From CAIKZZ01 sp037443765 (lineage in GTDB: Bacteria; Pseudomonadota; Gammaproteobacteria; Steroidobacterales; Steroidobacteraceae): a stretch of 13,352 bases of DNA. Both the position numbers and the translations under genes were made by a program. Of the stretch, positions 1 through 10,518 are shown piece by piece. The notes under the pieces were generated by a model. It was not told where the DNA came from. It saw only the letters and a program-made list of their open reading frames with translations, and searched no databases. Numbering within the stretch: position 1 is the stretch's first letter; each line of letters starts with the position of its first letter. The stretch covers positions 1-13,352 of the forward strand of contig JBBINS010000075.1 in assembly GCA_037443765.1 (NCBI GenBank). Direction: 5' to 3'.

Positions 1-1317
<1,317 letters not shown>

Positions 1318-1321
<4 letters not shown>

Positions 1322-2103
1322 GAGCGCCACGCGGGCAGCCGCCGCGCGAGCGCGGCGCTGATCCCCTCCTGCGCTTCGCGGCCCGCGCGCAGCGTCGCGA
1401 GCGTCTCGGCGGTGACGCCGGCGAGCCCGGCGCCAGGGCCGTGGTGCGCGACGTCGGCGATCAGCCGCTTGGCCTCGGCGAGCGCGTGCGGCCCGCCCTG
1501 CGCGACCTCGCGCGCGAGCCGCAGCGCCTCCGCCTCGAGGTCGGCGACGGCGACGACCGTATGCAGCAGGCCGAGCTCGCGCGCGCGCTCGGCGTCGATC
1601 GGCTCGCCCGACAGGAAGTAGCGGCGCGCCTGCCGCAGACCGATCGCCTCCAGCACGTACGGCGAGATCACCGCGGGCACCAGCCCGAGCTGCACCTCCG
1701 GCAGGCGGAAGCGCGCCGCCGTCGAGCCGACCGCGAGGTCGCACGCCGCCGCGAGCCCCATGCCGCCGCCAAAGGCGGGGCCCTGCACCACGGCGATGCT
1801 CGGCTTCGGGCAGTCGCGCACGGCGAGCAGGAGGCTCGCGAGCCGCTCGGCGTCGGCGACGCTCGCCGCGCGCTCGCCATGCCCGAACGCGAGCATGGCG
1901 TTGAGGTCCGCGCCGGCGCAGAACGCCGGGCCCTCGGCGGCGATCAGCAGCACCCGGGTCGCCGCGCGCGCGCCGTGGCGCAGTACCGCGCCGTGGAGCG
2001 CCTCGATCAGCGCCGCGTCGAGCGCGTTGCGCTGGTCCGGGCGGTTGAGCGCGAGCCGCACGACGCCGGCGACGGGTTCGGTCTCGAGAAGCATCGGGGG
2101 CAT
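1318..2103 (-). CDS. liuC: Methylglutaconyl-CoA hydratase (enoyl-CoA hydratase family)
   Basis: A 261-residue crotonase-fold protein, the usual family length. It is expected to hydrate 3-methylglutaconyl-CoA to HMG-CoA in the cytoplasm, the step after the LiuB/LiuD carboxylase. Visible motifs are the oxyanion-hole segment FCAGADL at 61-67, the second oxyanion loop GGGMG at 112-116, and LPEVQLGLVPAVISPYV at 134-150. Glu136 in that last segment matches the second catalytic Glu of crotonases. The first catalytic Glu position is Gly116, which I recall as normal for bacterial LiuC-type hydratases; the following ISPYV is also typical of LiuC. The start at 2103 is 5 bp after the liuB stop; a second in-frame ATG lies at 2094. 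The stop overlaps the liuD start. Specificity is inferred from position between the two carboxylase genes; sequence alone supports only 'enoyl-CoA hydratase family'. Confidence 0.93.
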
Positions 2104-2108
2104 GCGGC

Positions 2109-3713
2109 CTACATCCGGAAGATGCCGAAGCGCGTTTCGGGCGTCGGCGCGTTTCTGACCATGGCGAGCGCGAGTCCGAGGATACGGCGCGTGTCGAGCG
2201 GATCGATGACGCCGTCGTCCCACAGCCGCGCGCTCGCGTAGTACGGGTGACCCTGCGACTCGTACTGGCGGCGGATCGGGTCCATGAACTGCGCCTCGTC
2301 GGCGCCCGACCAGTCCTGGCCGACGGCCTTCAGCTGGTCGCGCCGGATCGTGGCGAGCACGGTCGCCGCCTGTTCGCCGCCCATCACCGAGGTACGCGCA
2401 TTCGGCCATTGCAGCAGCAGGCGCGGGCCATAGGCGCGGCCGCACATCGCGTAGTTGCCCGCGCCGTACGAGCCGCCGACGATCAGCGTCAGCTTCGGAA
2501 CCTGGGCGGCCGCCACCGCCGCGACCATCTTCGCGCCGTCGCGCGCAATGCCGCCGGCCTCGGCGCGCCGACCGACCATGAAGCCGGTGATGTTCTGCAG
2601 GAACAGCAGCGGAATCTGCTCCCGCGCGCAGATCTCGACGAAGTGGGCACCCTTGAGGGCGCTCTCCGAGAACAGGATGCCGTTGTTGGCGATGATCCCG
2701 ACCGGGTAGCCGGCGAGGTGCGCGAAGCCCGTCACGAGCGTGCTGCCGTAGAGCTGCTTGAACTCGTCGAGCTCGGAGCCGTCCACGAGGCGCGCGATGA
2801 CCTCGCGGACGTCGTAGGGCTTGCGCAGGCTCGACGGCACGACGCCGTAGAGCTCGGCCGGATCGTACAGCGGCTCGCGCGGGCTCGTCGGCGGCGCGCA
2901 GTCGGGCGCGGCCTTGAGCCGCGCGACGATGCGCCGCGCGATCGCGAGCGCGTGGGCGTCGCTCTCCGCGTAGTGGTCGCAGACGCCCGACTCGCGGCAA
3001 TGGACGTCGGCGCCGCCGAGCGACTCGGCGTCGATCTCCTCGCCCGTCGCCGCCTTCACGAGCGGCGGCCCGCCGAGGAACACCATGCCCTGGTTGCGCA
3101 CGATGACGTTCTCGTCGGCCATCGCCGGCACGTACGCGCCGCCGGCGGTGCACGAACCGTGCACCACCGCGATCTGCGCGATGCCGGCGGCCGACAGGGT
3201 CGCCTGGTTGTAGAAGATGCGCCCGAAGTGCTCGCGGTCCGGGAACACCTCGTCCTGCGCCGGCAGGAAGGCCCCGCCGCTCTCGACCAGGTAGATGCAC
3301 GGCAGCCGGTTCTCGCGCGCGATCTCCTGCGCGCGCAGGTGCTTCTTGACCGTGAGCGGGTAGTACGTGCCGCCCTTGACCGTCGGGTCGTTGGCGACGA
3401 TCACGCACTCGCGGCCAGAGACGCGTCCGACGCCGGTGACGATCCCGGCGCAGGGCACCTCGCCACCGTAGAGGCCGTGCGCCGCGAGCGCCGAGAGCTC
3501 GAGGAACGGGGCGCCGGCGTCGAGCAGCAGGTCGATGCGCTCGCGGGCGAGCAACCGGCCGCGGGCCCGGTGCTTTTCGACCGCCTTGGGCGAGCCACCG
3601 GCGGCGGCCGCGAGGACCTTCGACTTCAAGTCGCCGACGATCGACGCCATTGCCGCCTTGTTAGCGGCAAATTCCTGACTTTTGACGTCGATCTGGCTCG
3701 TGAGGCGAATCAT
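2109..3713 (-). CDS. liuB: Methylcrotonyl-CoA carboxylase, beta (carboxyltransferase) subunit
   Basis: A 534-residue carboxyltransferase, matching the roughly 535 residues usual for the MCC beta subunit. It moves the carboxyl group from biotin on LiuD to methylcrotonyl-CoA. The N-terminal crotonase-like half has NDPTVKGGTYYPLTVKKH at 108-125, LVESGGAFLPAQDEVFPDR at 142-160 and the oxyanion loop GSCTAGGAY at 186-194. The C-terminal half has the loop GGSYGAGNYAMCGRAY at 413-428 and SVMGGEQAA at 442-450. The SGGAFLPAQDEVFPD stretch is characteristic of MCC rather than propionyl-CoA carboxylase. The start is supported by a GAGGG Shine-Dalgarno a few bases upstream and by the family-like N-terminus (MIRLTSQIDVKSQEFAANKA). 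It is the first gene of a minus-strand operon liuB-liuC-liuD, transcribed away from liuA. Confidence 0.96.
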   Translation of the reverse strand: MIRLTSQIDVKSQEFAANKAAMASIVGDLKSKVLAAAAGGSPKAVEKHRARGRLLARERIDLLLDAGAPFLELSALAAHGLYGGEVPCAGIVTGVGRVSGRECVIVANDPTVKGGTYYPLTVKKHLRAQEIARENRLPCIYLVESGGAFLPAQDEVFPDREHFGRIFYNQATLSAAGIAQIAVVHGSCTAGGAYVPAMADENVIVRNQGMVFLGGPPLVKAATGEEIDAESLGGADVHCRESGVCDHYAESDAHALAIARRIVARLKAAPDCAPPTSPREPLYDPAELYGVVPSSLRKPYDVREVIARLVDGSELDEFKQLYGSTLVTGFAHLAGYPVGIIANNGILFSESALKGAHFVEICAREQIPLLFLQNITGFMVGRRAEAGGIARDGAKMVAAVAAAQVPKLTLIVGGSYGAGNYAMCGRAYGPRLLLQWPNARTSVMGGEQAATVLATIRRDQLKAVGQDWSGADEAQFMDPIRRQYESQGHPYYASARLWDDGVIDPLDTRRILGLALAMVRNAPTPETRFGIFRM

Positions 3714-3775
3714 CTTGCCCTCGGCCCCTTAATTGTCCGACAATCATACTATCCTAAACGAACAGGAACGCCAAG
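3714..3775. promoter_or_regulatory. Divergent promoter region between liuB and liuA
   Basis: This 62-bp gap separates two start codons facing away from each other, so both promoters must lie here or just inside the genes. It is strikingly AT-rich between 3729 and 3760 compared with everything around it. On the minus strand a good -10 candidate, TATGAT, reads from 3748 to 3743. On the plus strand TACTAT at 3747-3752 is a weaker one. I see no convincing -35 box for either. The liuA ribosome-binding site is AGGA at 3764-3767, 8 bases before the ATG. Promoter boxes are a visual judgement only. Confidence 0.6.
3732..3744. promoter_or_regulatory. Putative GntR/FCD-type operator (13-bp palindrome)
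   Basis: ATTGT-CCG-ACAAT is a perfect inverted repeat with an odd centre. It fits the TNGTNNNACNA pattern described for FCD-subfamily GntR regulators. It overlaps the end of the minus-strand -10 candidate (3743-3748) and lies just upstream of the plus-strand one, so a bound protein could block both liuBCD and liuA. The GntR gene at 4951 is the obvious candidate regulator. The palindrome is seen directly; its binding partner is inferred. Confidence 0.6.
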
Positions 3776-4954
3776 ATGGGCGACACGGGCGCAAGCCACG
3801 ACCAAGACCTCGACACCGGCCTCGACGACGACCTCGTCGCGATGCGCCACGCCGTGCGGCGCTTCGCCGCGGAACGGATCGCGCCGCGTGCCGCGACGAT
3901 CGACCGTGACGACGCATTCCCGCGCGACCTGTGGCCGGAGCTCGGCGCCCAGGGCCTGCTCGGCATGACGGTACCCGAGCGCTTCGGTGGCACCGGCCTC
4001 GGCTACCTCGCGCACGTGATCGCGATGCAGGAGATCTCGCGCGCCTCGGGCGCGATCGGGCTCAGCTACGCCGCCCACTCGAACCTGTGCATCAACCAGC
4101 TGCGCCTCAACGGCACCGAGCCGCAGCTCGAGCGCTACCTGCCGCGGCTCGTCAGCGGCGAGCACGTCGGTGCGCTCGCGATGTCCGAGCCCGAGGCCGG
4201 ATCGGACGTCGTCGGCATGCGGCTGAGCGCCGTCAAGCGCGGCGACGAGTACGTGCTCAACGGCCGCAAGATGTGGATCACGAACGGGCCGGACGCCGAC
4301 GTCGTCGTCGTCTACGCGAAGACCGCACCCGAGCAGGCCTCGCGCGGCATCACGACCTTCATCGTCGAGCGCGGCACGCCGGGCTTCTCGGTGGCGCAGA
4401 AGCTCGACAAGCTCGGCATGCGCGGCTCCTCGACCGGCGAGCTCGTCTTCAGCGACTGCCGCGTGCCGGCCGAAAACGTCCTCGGCCGCGAGAACGGCGG
4501 CGTCGCGGTGCTGATGAACGGCCTCGACTACGAACGCGTCGTGATCGCCGGCGGGCCGCTCGGCCTCATGTCGGCGGCGCTCGACGTCGTGCTGCCGTAC
4601 GTGCGCGAGCGCCGCCAGTTCGGGCGGCCGATCGGCAGCTTCGAGCTGATGCAGGGCAAGGTCGCCGACATGTACGCGAGCCTGTTCGCGAGCCGCGCCT
4701 ACGTGCATGAGGTCGCGCGCGCCTGCGACCGCGGCCACAAGACCCGGCGCGCGGCCGCCGCGTGCCTGCTGCTCGCCTCCGACAACGCCGTGCAGGTCGC
4801 GCTCGAGGCGATTCAGGCGCTCGGCGGCAACGGCTACATCAACGACTACCCGACCGGCCGGCTGCTCCGCGACGCGAAGCTCTACGACATCGGCGCCGGC
4901 ACGCAGGAGATCCGCCGCATGCTGATCGGCCGCGAGCTCATCGGCGCCGAATGA
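3776..4954 (+). CDS. liuA: Isovaleryl-CoA dehydrogenase
   Basis: A 392-residue FAD-dependent acyl-CoA dehydrogenase that oxidises isovaleryl-CoA to 3-methylcrotonyl-CoA, passing electrons to ETF. Family signatures are GALAMSEPEAGSD at 132-144 and the C-terminal QALGGNGYINDYPTGR at 347-362. Two details point to isovaleryl-CoA specificity. Glu253 in GLDYERVVIAGGPLG (249-263) lies where the isovaleryl-CoA dehydrogenase catalytic base is found. The segment YDIGAGTQEIRR (370-381) lacks the Glu that serves as base in medium- and short-chain enzymes. The start is supported by AGGA 8 bases upstream. The gene is divergent from liuBCD, which consume its product. Its stop overlaps the next start as ATGA, so the GntR regulator is probably translated from the same message. 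Confidence 0.96.
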   Translation: MGDTGASHDQDLDTGLDDDLVAMRHAVRRFAAERIAPRAATIDRDDAFPRDLWPELGAQGLLGMTVPERFGGTGLGYLAHVIAMQEISRASGAIGLSYAAHSNLCINQLRLNGTEPQLERYLPRLVSGEHVGALAMSEPEAGSDVVGMRLSAVKRGDEYVLNGRKMWITNGPDADVVVVYAKTAPEQASRGITTFIVERGTPGFSVAQKLDKLGMRGSSTGELVFSDCRVPAENVLGRENGGVAVLMNGLDYERVVIAGGPLGLMSAALDVVLPYVRERRQFGRPIGSFELMQGKVADMYASLFASRAYVHEVARACDRGHKTRRAAAACLLLASDNAVQVALEAIQALGGNGYINDYPTGRLLRDAKLYDIGAGTQEIRRMLIGRELIGAE

Positions 4955-5694
4955 GCACCGCGTTCGAGCCGCTGTCGTTCGAGCCCGGCTACCGGCGCGT
5001 GGCAAGCGCGATCGCCGCGCGCATCCTCGACCGGACGCTGCGCGACGGCGACCCGCTGCCCTCCGAGGTCGAGCTCGCGGCGCAGTTCGCGGTCAACCGC
5101 TCGACGGTGCGCGAGGCGCTGCGCGAACTCGAGAGCTCGAACCTCGTCGCGCGGCGCCGCGGCACCAAGCGCATGGTCGTGAGCCGCCCGGCCGCGACGC
5201 AGGTTGCCGGCCGCGTCGGCCACGCGCTCGCGCTCAACGACGTCACGGTGCGCGAGGTGTGGGAAACGATGGAGCTGCTCGAGCCGGCGACCGCCGAGGC
5301 CGCCGCCCGCCGCGCGACGCCCGAGACGCTCGCCGCAATCCGTGCCGCGGTCGAGGGTTACGCCGCGGACCACGCGACCGCGCATGCCGCCGTCGGCGGG
5401 GTCGCGGCATTCTTCCGCGCGGTCGCCGCGGCGAGCGGCAACCGCGTGCTGCCGCTGACCCAGGAACCGCTGCTCATGCTCCTCGCGGCGGCGCTCGAGG
5501 TGATCATCGACCGGGCGCCACCGGCGCGCGCGCGCATCGGCGCGGCGCAGCGGCAGGTACTCGCGGCGATCGAGGCGCGCGACGCGGCGACGGCCCGCAG
5601 CTGGATGGCGAAGCACGTGCGCGACTTCCGCCGCGGCTTCGAGATCAGCGGCATCGATCTCGACACGCCGGTGCCGGCACCCGCCGCCGACTGA
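4951..5694 (+). CDS. GntR-family (FadR/FCD subfamily) transcriptional regulator
   Basis: A 247-residue DNA-binding regulator. The N-terminal winged helix covers about residues 12-80, with DGDPLPSEVELAAQFAVNRS (32-51) and STVREALRELESSNLV (51-66), the hallmark GntR helix-turn-helix. The rest is an all-helical FCD-like effector domain, including VREVWETMELLEPATAEAAA (100-119) and AAASGNRVL (159-167). The metal ligands usual in FCD proteins are mostly absent: the D-x-x-x-H helix reads VAAFFRAV (151-158), and the next His position reads AAQRQVL (198-204). Only the last one, His222 in KHVRDF, remains. This resembles metal-free FadR-like proteins that bind acyl-CoA. The gene overlaps liuA by 4 bp, so it likely autoregulates through the palindrome at 3732-3744. 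Family assignment is firm; ligand and targets are inferred. Confidence 0.9.
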   Translation: MSTAFEPLSFEPGYRRVASAIAARILDRTLRDGDPLPSEVELAAQFAVNRSTVREALRELESSNLVARRRGTKRMVVSRPAATQVAGRVGHALALNDVTVREVWETMELLEPATAEAAARRATPETLAAIRAAVEGYAADHATAHAAVGGVAAFFRAVAAASGNRVLPLTQEPLLMLLAAALEVIIDRAPPARARIGAAQRQVLAAIEARDAATARSWMAKHVRDFRRGFEISGIDLDTPVPAPAAD

Positions 5695-5794
5695 CGGCGC
5701 CGGGCCGCGGCCGTGGACGGCGCGGACCGGCGCGGGCATGATCTTCGCCGGCGCCCGCCCGGGGGCCGGACCCAGGCGCGAGGCCGCAGGCGAC

Positions 5795-6394
5795 ATGAAG
5801 CTCTACTATTCCCCGACCTCGCCATACGTCCGCAAGGTCCGCGTCGTCGCGATCGAGAAGGGGCTCGCCGACCGCATCGAGCTCGTGGCGGCCTCGCCGT
5901 GGCCGGACCCGGCCGCGGTCGCCGCGGTCAACCCGCTCGGCAAGGTGCCGGCGCTGGTCACCGACGACGGCGTCGCGCTCTACGACAGCCCCGTGATCTG
6001 CGAGTACCTCGACGTGCTGGTGCCGGCGGCGCCGCTGATCCCGCGCTCAGGGGCCGCCCGCTGGCAGGTGCTGCGCTGCCAGGCGCTGTGCGACGGCGTT
6101 CTCGACGCCGCGGTCGCGATCGTGCTCGAGCGCCGGCGGCCGCAGGCGGAACGCTCGGCGACGGCCGAGAATCGTGCGGTGGACGCGATCCGGCGCAGCG
6201 TCGCGGCGCTCGCGACCGAGCTGCGCCCGGCGAGCGCAGGCTTCGACCTCGGCCAGATCTCGATCGCGGTCGCGCTCGGCTACCTCGAGTTCCGGCTCGG
6301 CGACCTCGACCTCGGCGCCGGCGGGCCGGCGATCCGCGACTGGTGGACGGCGACGCGCGACCGGCCGAGCCTCGTCGCGACCCGCCCGCCGTGA
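5795..6394 (+). CDS. Glutathione S-transferase family protein (YibF-like)
   Basis: A 199-residue two-domain GST. The thioredoxin-like N-terminus begins MKLYYSPTSPYVRKVRVVAI, followed by NPLGKVPAL (46-54) with the cis-proline at 52 and YDSPVICEYLD (63-73), where Ser65 would hold the glutamyl part of glutathione. The C-terminal helical domain contains FDLGQISIAVALGYLEFR (150-167), similar to the motif in small bacterial GSTs such as YibF. An in-frame ATG 57 bases upstream (5738) would add a Gly/Ala/Arg-rich tail unlike any GST; the start at 5795 gives the canonical N-terminus and has an AGGCG-type ribosome site. The gene sits 100 bp after gntR; the gap contains only GC-rich sequence. The substrate cannot be told from sequence. 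Confidence 0.85.
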   Translation: MKLYYSPTSPYVRKVRVVAIEKGLADRIELVAASPWPDPAAVAAVNPLGKVPALVTDDGVALYDSPVICEYLDVLVPAAPLIPRSGAARWQVLRCQALCDGVLDAAVAIVLERRRPQAERSATAENRAVDAIRRSVAALATELRPASAGFDLGQISIAVALGYLEFRLGDLDLGAGGPAIRDWWTATRDRPSLVATRPP

Positions 6395-6413
6395 CCCGCA
6401 CGAGGCCGCTGCC

Positions 6414-7364
6414 ATGACCAAGGAACTGTTCCAGCCGCTATCCGGCAACGACATGCCCCGCTTCGGCGGCCCGGCGACGTTCATGCGCCTGCCGGCCTGC
6501 GGCCTCGACGCCGGCCTCGACGTCGCCTTCGTCGGCGTGCCCTTCGACATCGGCACCTCGAACCGGCCCGGCGCGCGGCTCGCTCCGCGGCAGATCCGCG
6601 ACGAGTCGCGAATGCTGCGTCCCTACAACATGGCGACCCGCGCGGCGCCGTTCGACAGCCTGCGCGTCGGCGACGCCGGCGACGTCGCGATCAACACGTT
6701 CAACCTCCTCAAGAGCATCGACATCATCGAGCAGCACTACGACCGGCTGCTCGCGACCGGCGCGATGCCGCTGACGATGGGCGGTGACCACACGATCGTG
6801 CTGCCGATCCTGCGCGCCTTGCGCCGCCGCCACGGGCCGATCGGACTCGTGCACGTCGACGCGCACGCCGACATCAACGACGAGATGTTCGGCGAGAAGA
6901 TCGCGCACGGCACGCCGTTCCGGCGCGCCGTCGAGGAGGGGCTGCTCGACTGCCGGCGCGTCGCGCAGATCGGCCTCCGCGGCACGGGCTACGCCGCCGA
7001 CGACTTCGACTGGTCGCGGCGCCAGGGCTTTCGCGTCGTGCAGGCCGAGGAGTGCTGGTACCGCTCGCTCGCCCCGCTGATGCAGGAAGTCGCGGCGCAG
7101 ATCGGCGGCGGGCCGGTCTACATCAGTTTCGACATCGATGGCCTCGACCCGGCGTTCGCGCCCGGCACGGGCACGGTCGAGATCGGCGGCCTCACCGTGC
7201 CGCAGGGTCTCGAGATCATTCGCGGCTGCCGCGGGCTGCAGATCGTGGGCGGCGACCTCGTCGAGGTCAGCCCGCCGTACGATGCGACCGGCAACACCGC
7301 GCTGCTCGGCGCCAACCTGCTCTACGAGATGCTCTGCGTGCTGCCGGGCGTGAACTCCCGCTGA
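6414..7364 (+). CDS. gbuA: Agmatinase-family ureohydrolase, probably 4-guanidinobutyrase
   Basis: A 316-residue manganese ureohydrolase that should release urea from a guanidino compound. All metal-binding motifs are intact: GGDHT at 123-127 (His126), VDAHAD at 148-153 (Asp149, His151, Asp153) and SFDIDGLDP at 238-246 (Asp240, Asp242). The N-terminus FQPLSGNDMPRFGG and the segments GTSNRPGARLAPRQIR (47-62), HGTPFRRAVEEG (165-176) and EVSPPYDATGNTALLGANLL (284-303) resemble, from memory, Pseudomonas guanidinobutyrase GbuA more than E. coli SpeB or true arginases. Guanidinobutyrase makes GABA and urea from 4-guanidinobutyrate. Agmatinase or guanidinopropionase remain possible. It follows the GST gene by 19 bp, so it is likely co-transcribed. 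Confidence 0.85.
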   Translation: MTKELFQPLSGNDMPRFGGPATFMRLPACGLDAGLDVAFVGVPFDIGTSNRPGARLAPRQIRDESRMLRPYNMATRAAPFDSLRVGDAGDVAINTFNLLKSIDIIEQHYDRLLATGAMPLTMGGDHTIVLPILRALRRRHGPIGLVHVDAHADINDEMFGEKIAHGTPFRRAVEEGLLDCRRVAQIGLRGTGYAADDFDWSRRQGFRVVQAEECWYRSLAPLMQEVAAQIGGGPVYISFDIDGLDPAFAPGTGTVEIGGLTVPQGLEIIRGCRGLQIVGGDLVEVSPPYDATGNTALLGANLLYEMLCVLPGVNSR

Positions 7365-7408
7365 GGCCGCGGCCAGCGTCGCCGCCCGGCCGCCCGGCCG
7401 CGAGACAG

Positions 7409-7414
7409 TACACT
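7409..7414 (+). promoter_or_regulatory. Possible -10 box for the acetoacetyl-CoA synthetase gene
   Basis: TACACT lies 8 bases before the ATG at 7423, in the 58-bp gap after the ureohydrolase. It is the only AT-containing island in an otherwise GC-only spacer. If used, transcription would start almost at the ATG, giving a leaderless or very short leader message; no Shine-Dalgarno is evident. No -35 box is visible, so this is tentative. Confidence 0.3.
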
Positions 7415-7422
7415 TGCAAGCC

Positions 7423-9383
<1,961 letters not shown>

Positions 9384-9387
<4 letters not shown>

Positions 9388-10487
9388 CGCTGACCCAGCG
9401 CTTCCACGCCGAGCTCGCGATCCACGGCTTCACGGCCGACGCCGCGCAGCTCGCCGCAGTCGCCCGACTCGAGGAGCTGCGCGCGCGCCTCGCGCGCGCC
9501 GCGCGCCGCGAGCGCGGCCTGTGGTGGCGGCTCGGCGCCACGCTCGGCCGCGTGCGACCGCGGCGCCCGATCAGGGGCCTCTACCTGTGGGGCGGCGTCG
9601 GCCGCGGCAAGACGCTGCTGATGGACCTGTTCTGCGCGTCGCTGACGGTGCCGGCGCGGCGCGCGCACTTCCACCGCTTCATGCACGACGTGCACGCGCG
9701 ACTCGAGGCGCTGCGGCCGCTCGGACTCGAGGACCCGCTGGCCCGCATCGCCGCCGACTTCGCCGACGACACCCGGGTGCTGTGCTTCGACGAGCTCTAC
9801 GTCAGCGACATCGCCGACGCCATGCTGCTCGCGGGCCTGTTCACCGGCCTCATCGCACGCGGCGTCACGCTCGTCGTCACGTCGAACGTGCCGCCGGCCG
9901 CGCTCTACAAGGACGGCCTGCAGCGCAGCCGCTTCGTACCGGCGATCGCGCTCATCGAGAGCGCCACGCTCGTGCTGCAGGTCGACGGCGGGGTCGACTA
10001 CCGGCTGCGACAGCTCGAGCGCGCGCCGCTGTACGTCGAGGGCCCCGACGCCGAGGCCGACGAGATGCTCGCGGCGCGCTTCGATGCGATCGCCGGCGAC
10101 CGCGGCGAGGCACCCGGCACCCTCGAGATCGAGGGCCGGCCGGTTCCGGTCCGGCGACGGTCCGGCGGCGTCGTCTGGTTCCGGTTCGACGCGCTCTGCG
10201 CCGGGCCGCGCGCAACCGCGGACTACATCGAAATCGCGCGGCAGTACCACACCGTGGTCGTCTCCGGAGTCCCCGAATTCCAGGCCGCGAGCGACGATGC
10301 GGCGCGGCGCTTCATCGCGCTCGTCGACGAGTTCTACGAACGCGGCGTCAAACTGGTGCTGTCGGCGGCGGCGGCGCCCGACAAGCTGTACGCGGGCGAG
10401 CGCCTCGCGCTCGAGTTCCGCCGGACCGCGAGCCGCCTCGCGGAAATGCAGTCGCACGATTACCTCGCGCGGCCGCACCGGCCGTAG
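9384..10487 (+). CDS. zapE: ZapE/AFG1-family AAA-type ATPase
   Basis: A 367-residue P-loop ATPase of the AFG1/ZapE family, close to the family's usual 370 or so. Walker A is GGVGRGKT (70-77), Walker B is VLCFDE (132-137), with DELYVSDIADAM following as in ZapE, a sensor-like TSN at 166-168 and an arginine-finger-like LQRSRFVPAI at 179-188. In E. coli ZapE associates with the division ring under stress; mitochondrial AFG1 relatives act in protein quality control. The GTG start overlaps the preceding stop as GTGA. This start gives LTQRFHAELAIHGF, which matches the family N-terminus. No membrane segment is seen. Its link to the metabolic genes is probably only shared transcription. Confidence 0.92.
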
Positions 10488-10499
10488 CCGGCCGGCGGC

Positions 10500-10518
10500 G
10501 CGACGGCTAATCCGTCGC
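10500..10518. terminator. Hairpin at the convergent zapE / GGDEF junction
   Basis: GCGACGG-CTAAT-CCGTCGC forms a perfect 7-bp stem with a 5-base loop. It lies at the meeting point of two converging genes and includes the stop codon of the minus-strand gene. The position suits a bidirectional transcription stop, but there is no run of T on either side, so a canonical intrinsic terminator is not shown. Confidence 0.35.

Noticed and set aside
2247..3968. A 573-codon plus-strand open frame covering liuB and the start of liuA.
   Set aside because: It crosses the divergent promoter region and shows no family motif, while liuB on the other strand is complete and motif-rich.
3749..5005. A 418-codon minus-strand open frame across liuA and the start of gntR.
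   Set aside because: There is no domain similarity and it would overlap the well-supported liuA completely.
5738..5794. An upstream in-frame ATG that would extend the GST by 19 residues.
   Set aside because: The extension is Gly/Ala/Arg-rich and unlike GST N-termini. Starting at 5795 gives the canonical MKLYYSPTSPYVRK beginning.
9481..9520. A long run of GC dinucleotides resembling a simple repeat.
   Set aside because: It encodes the helical RARLARAARRERG segment of ZapE in frame and is explained by codon use.
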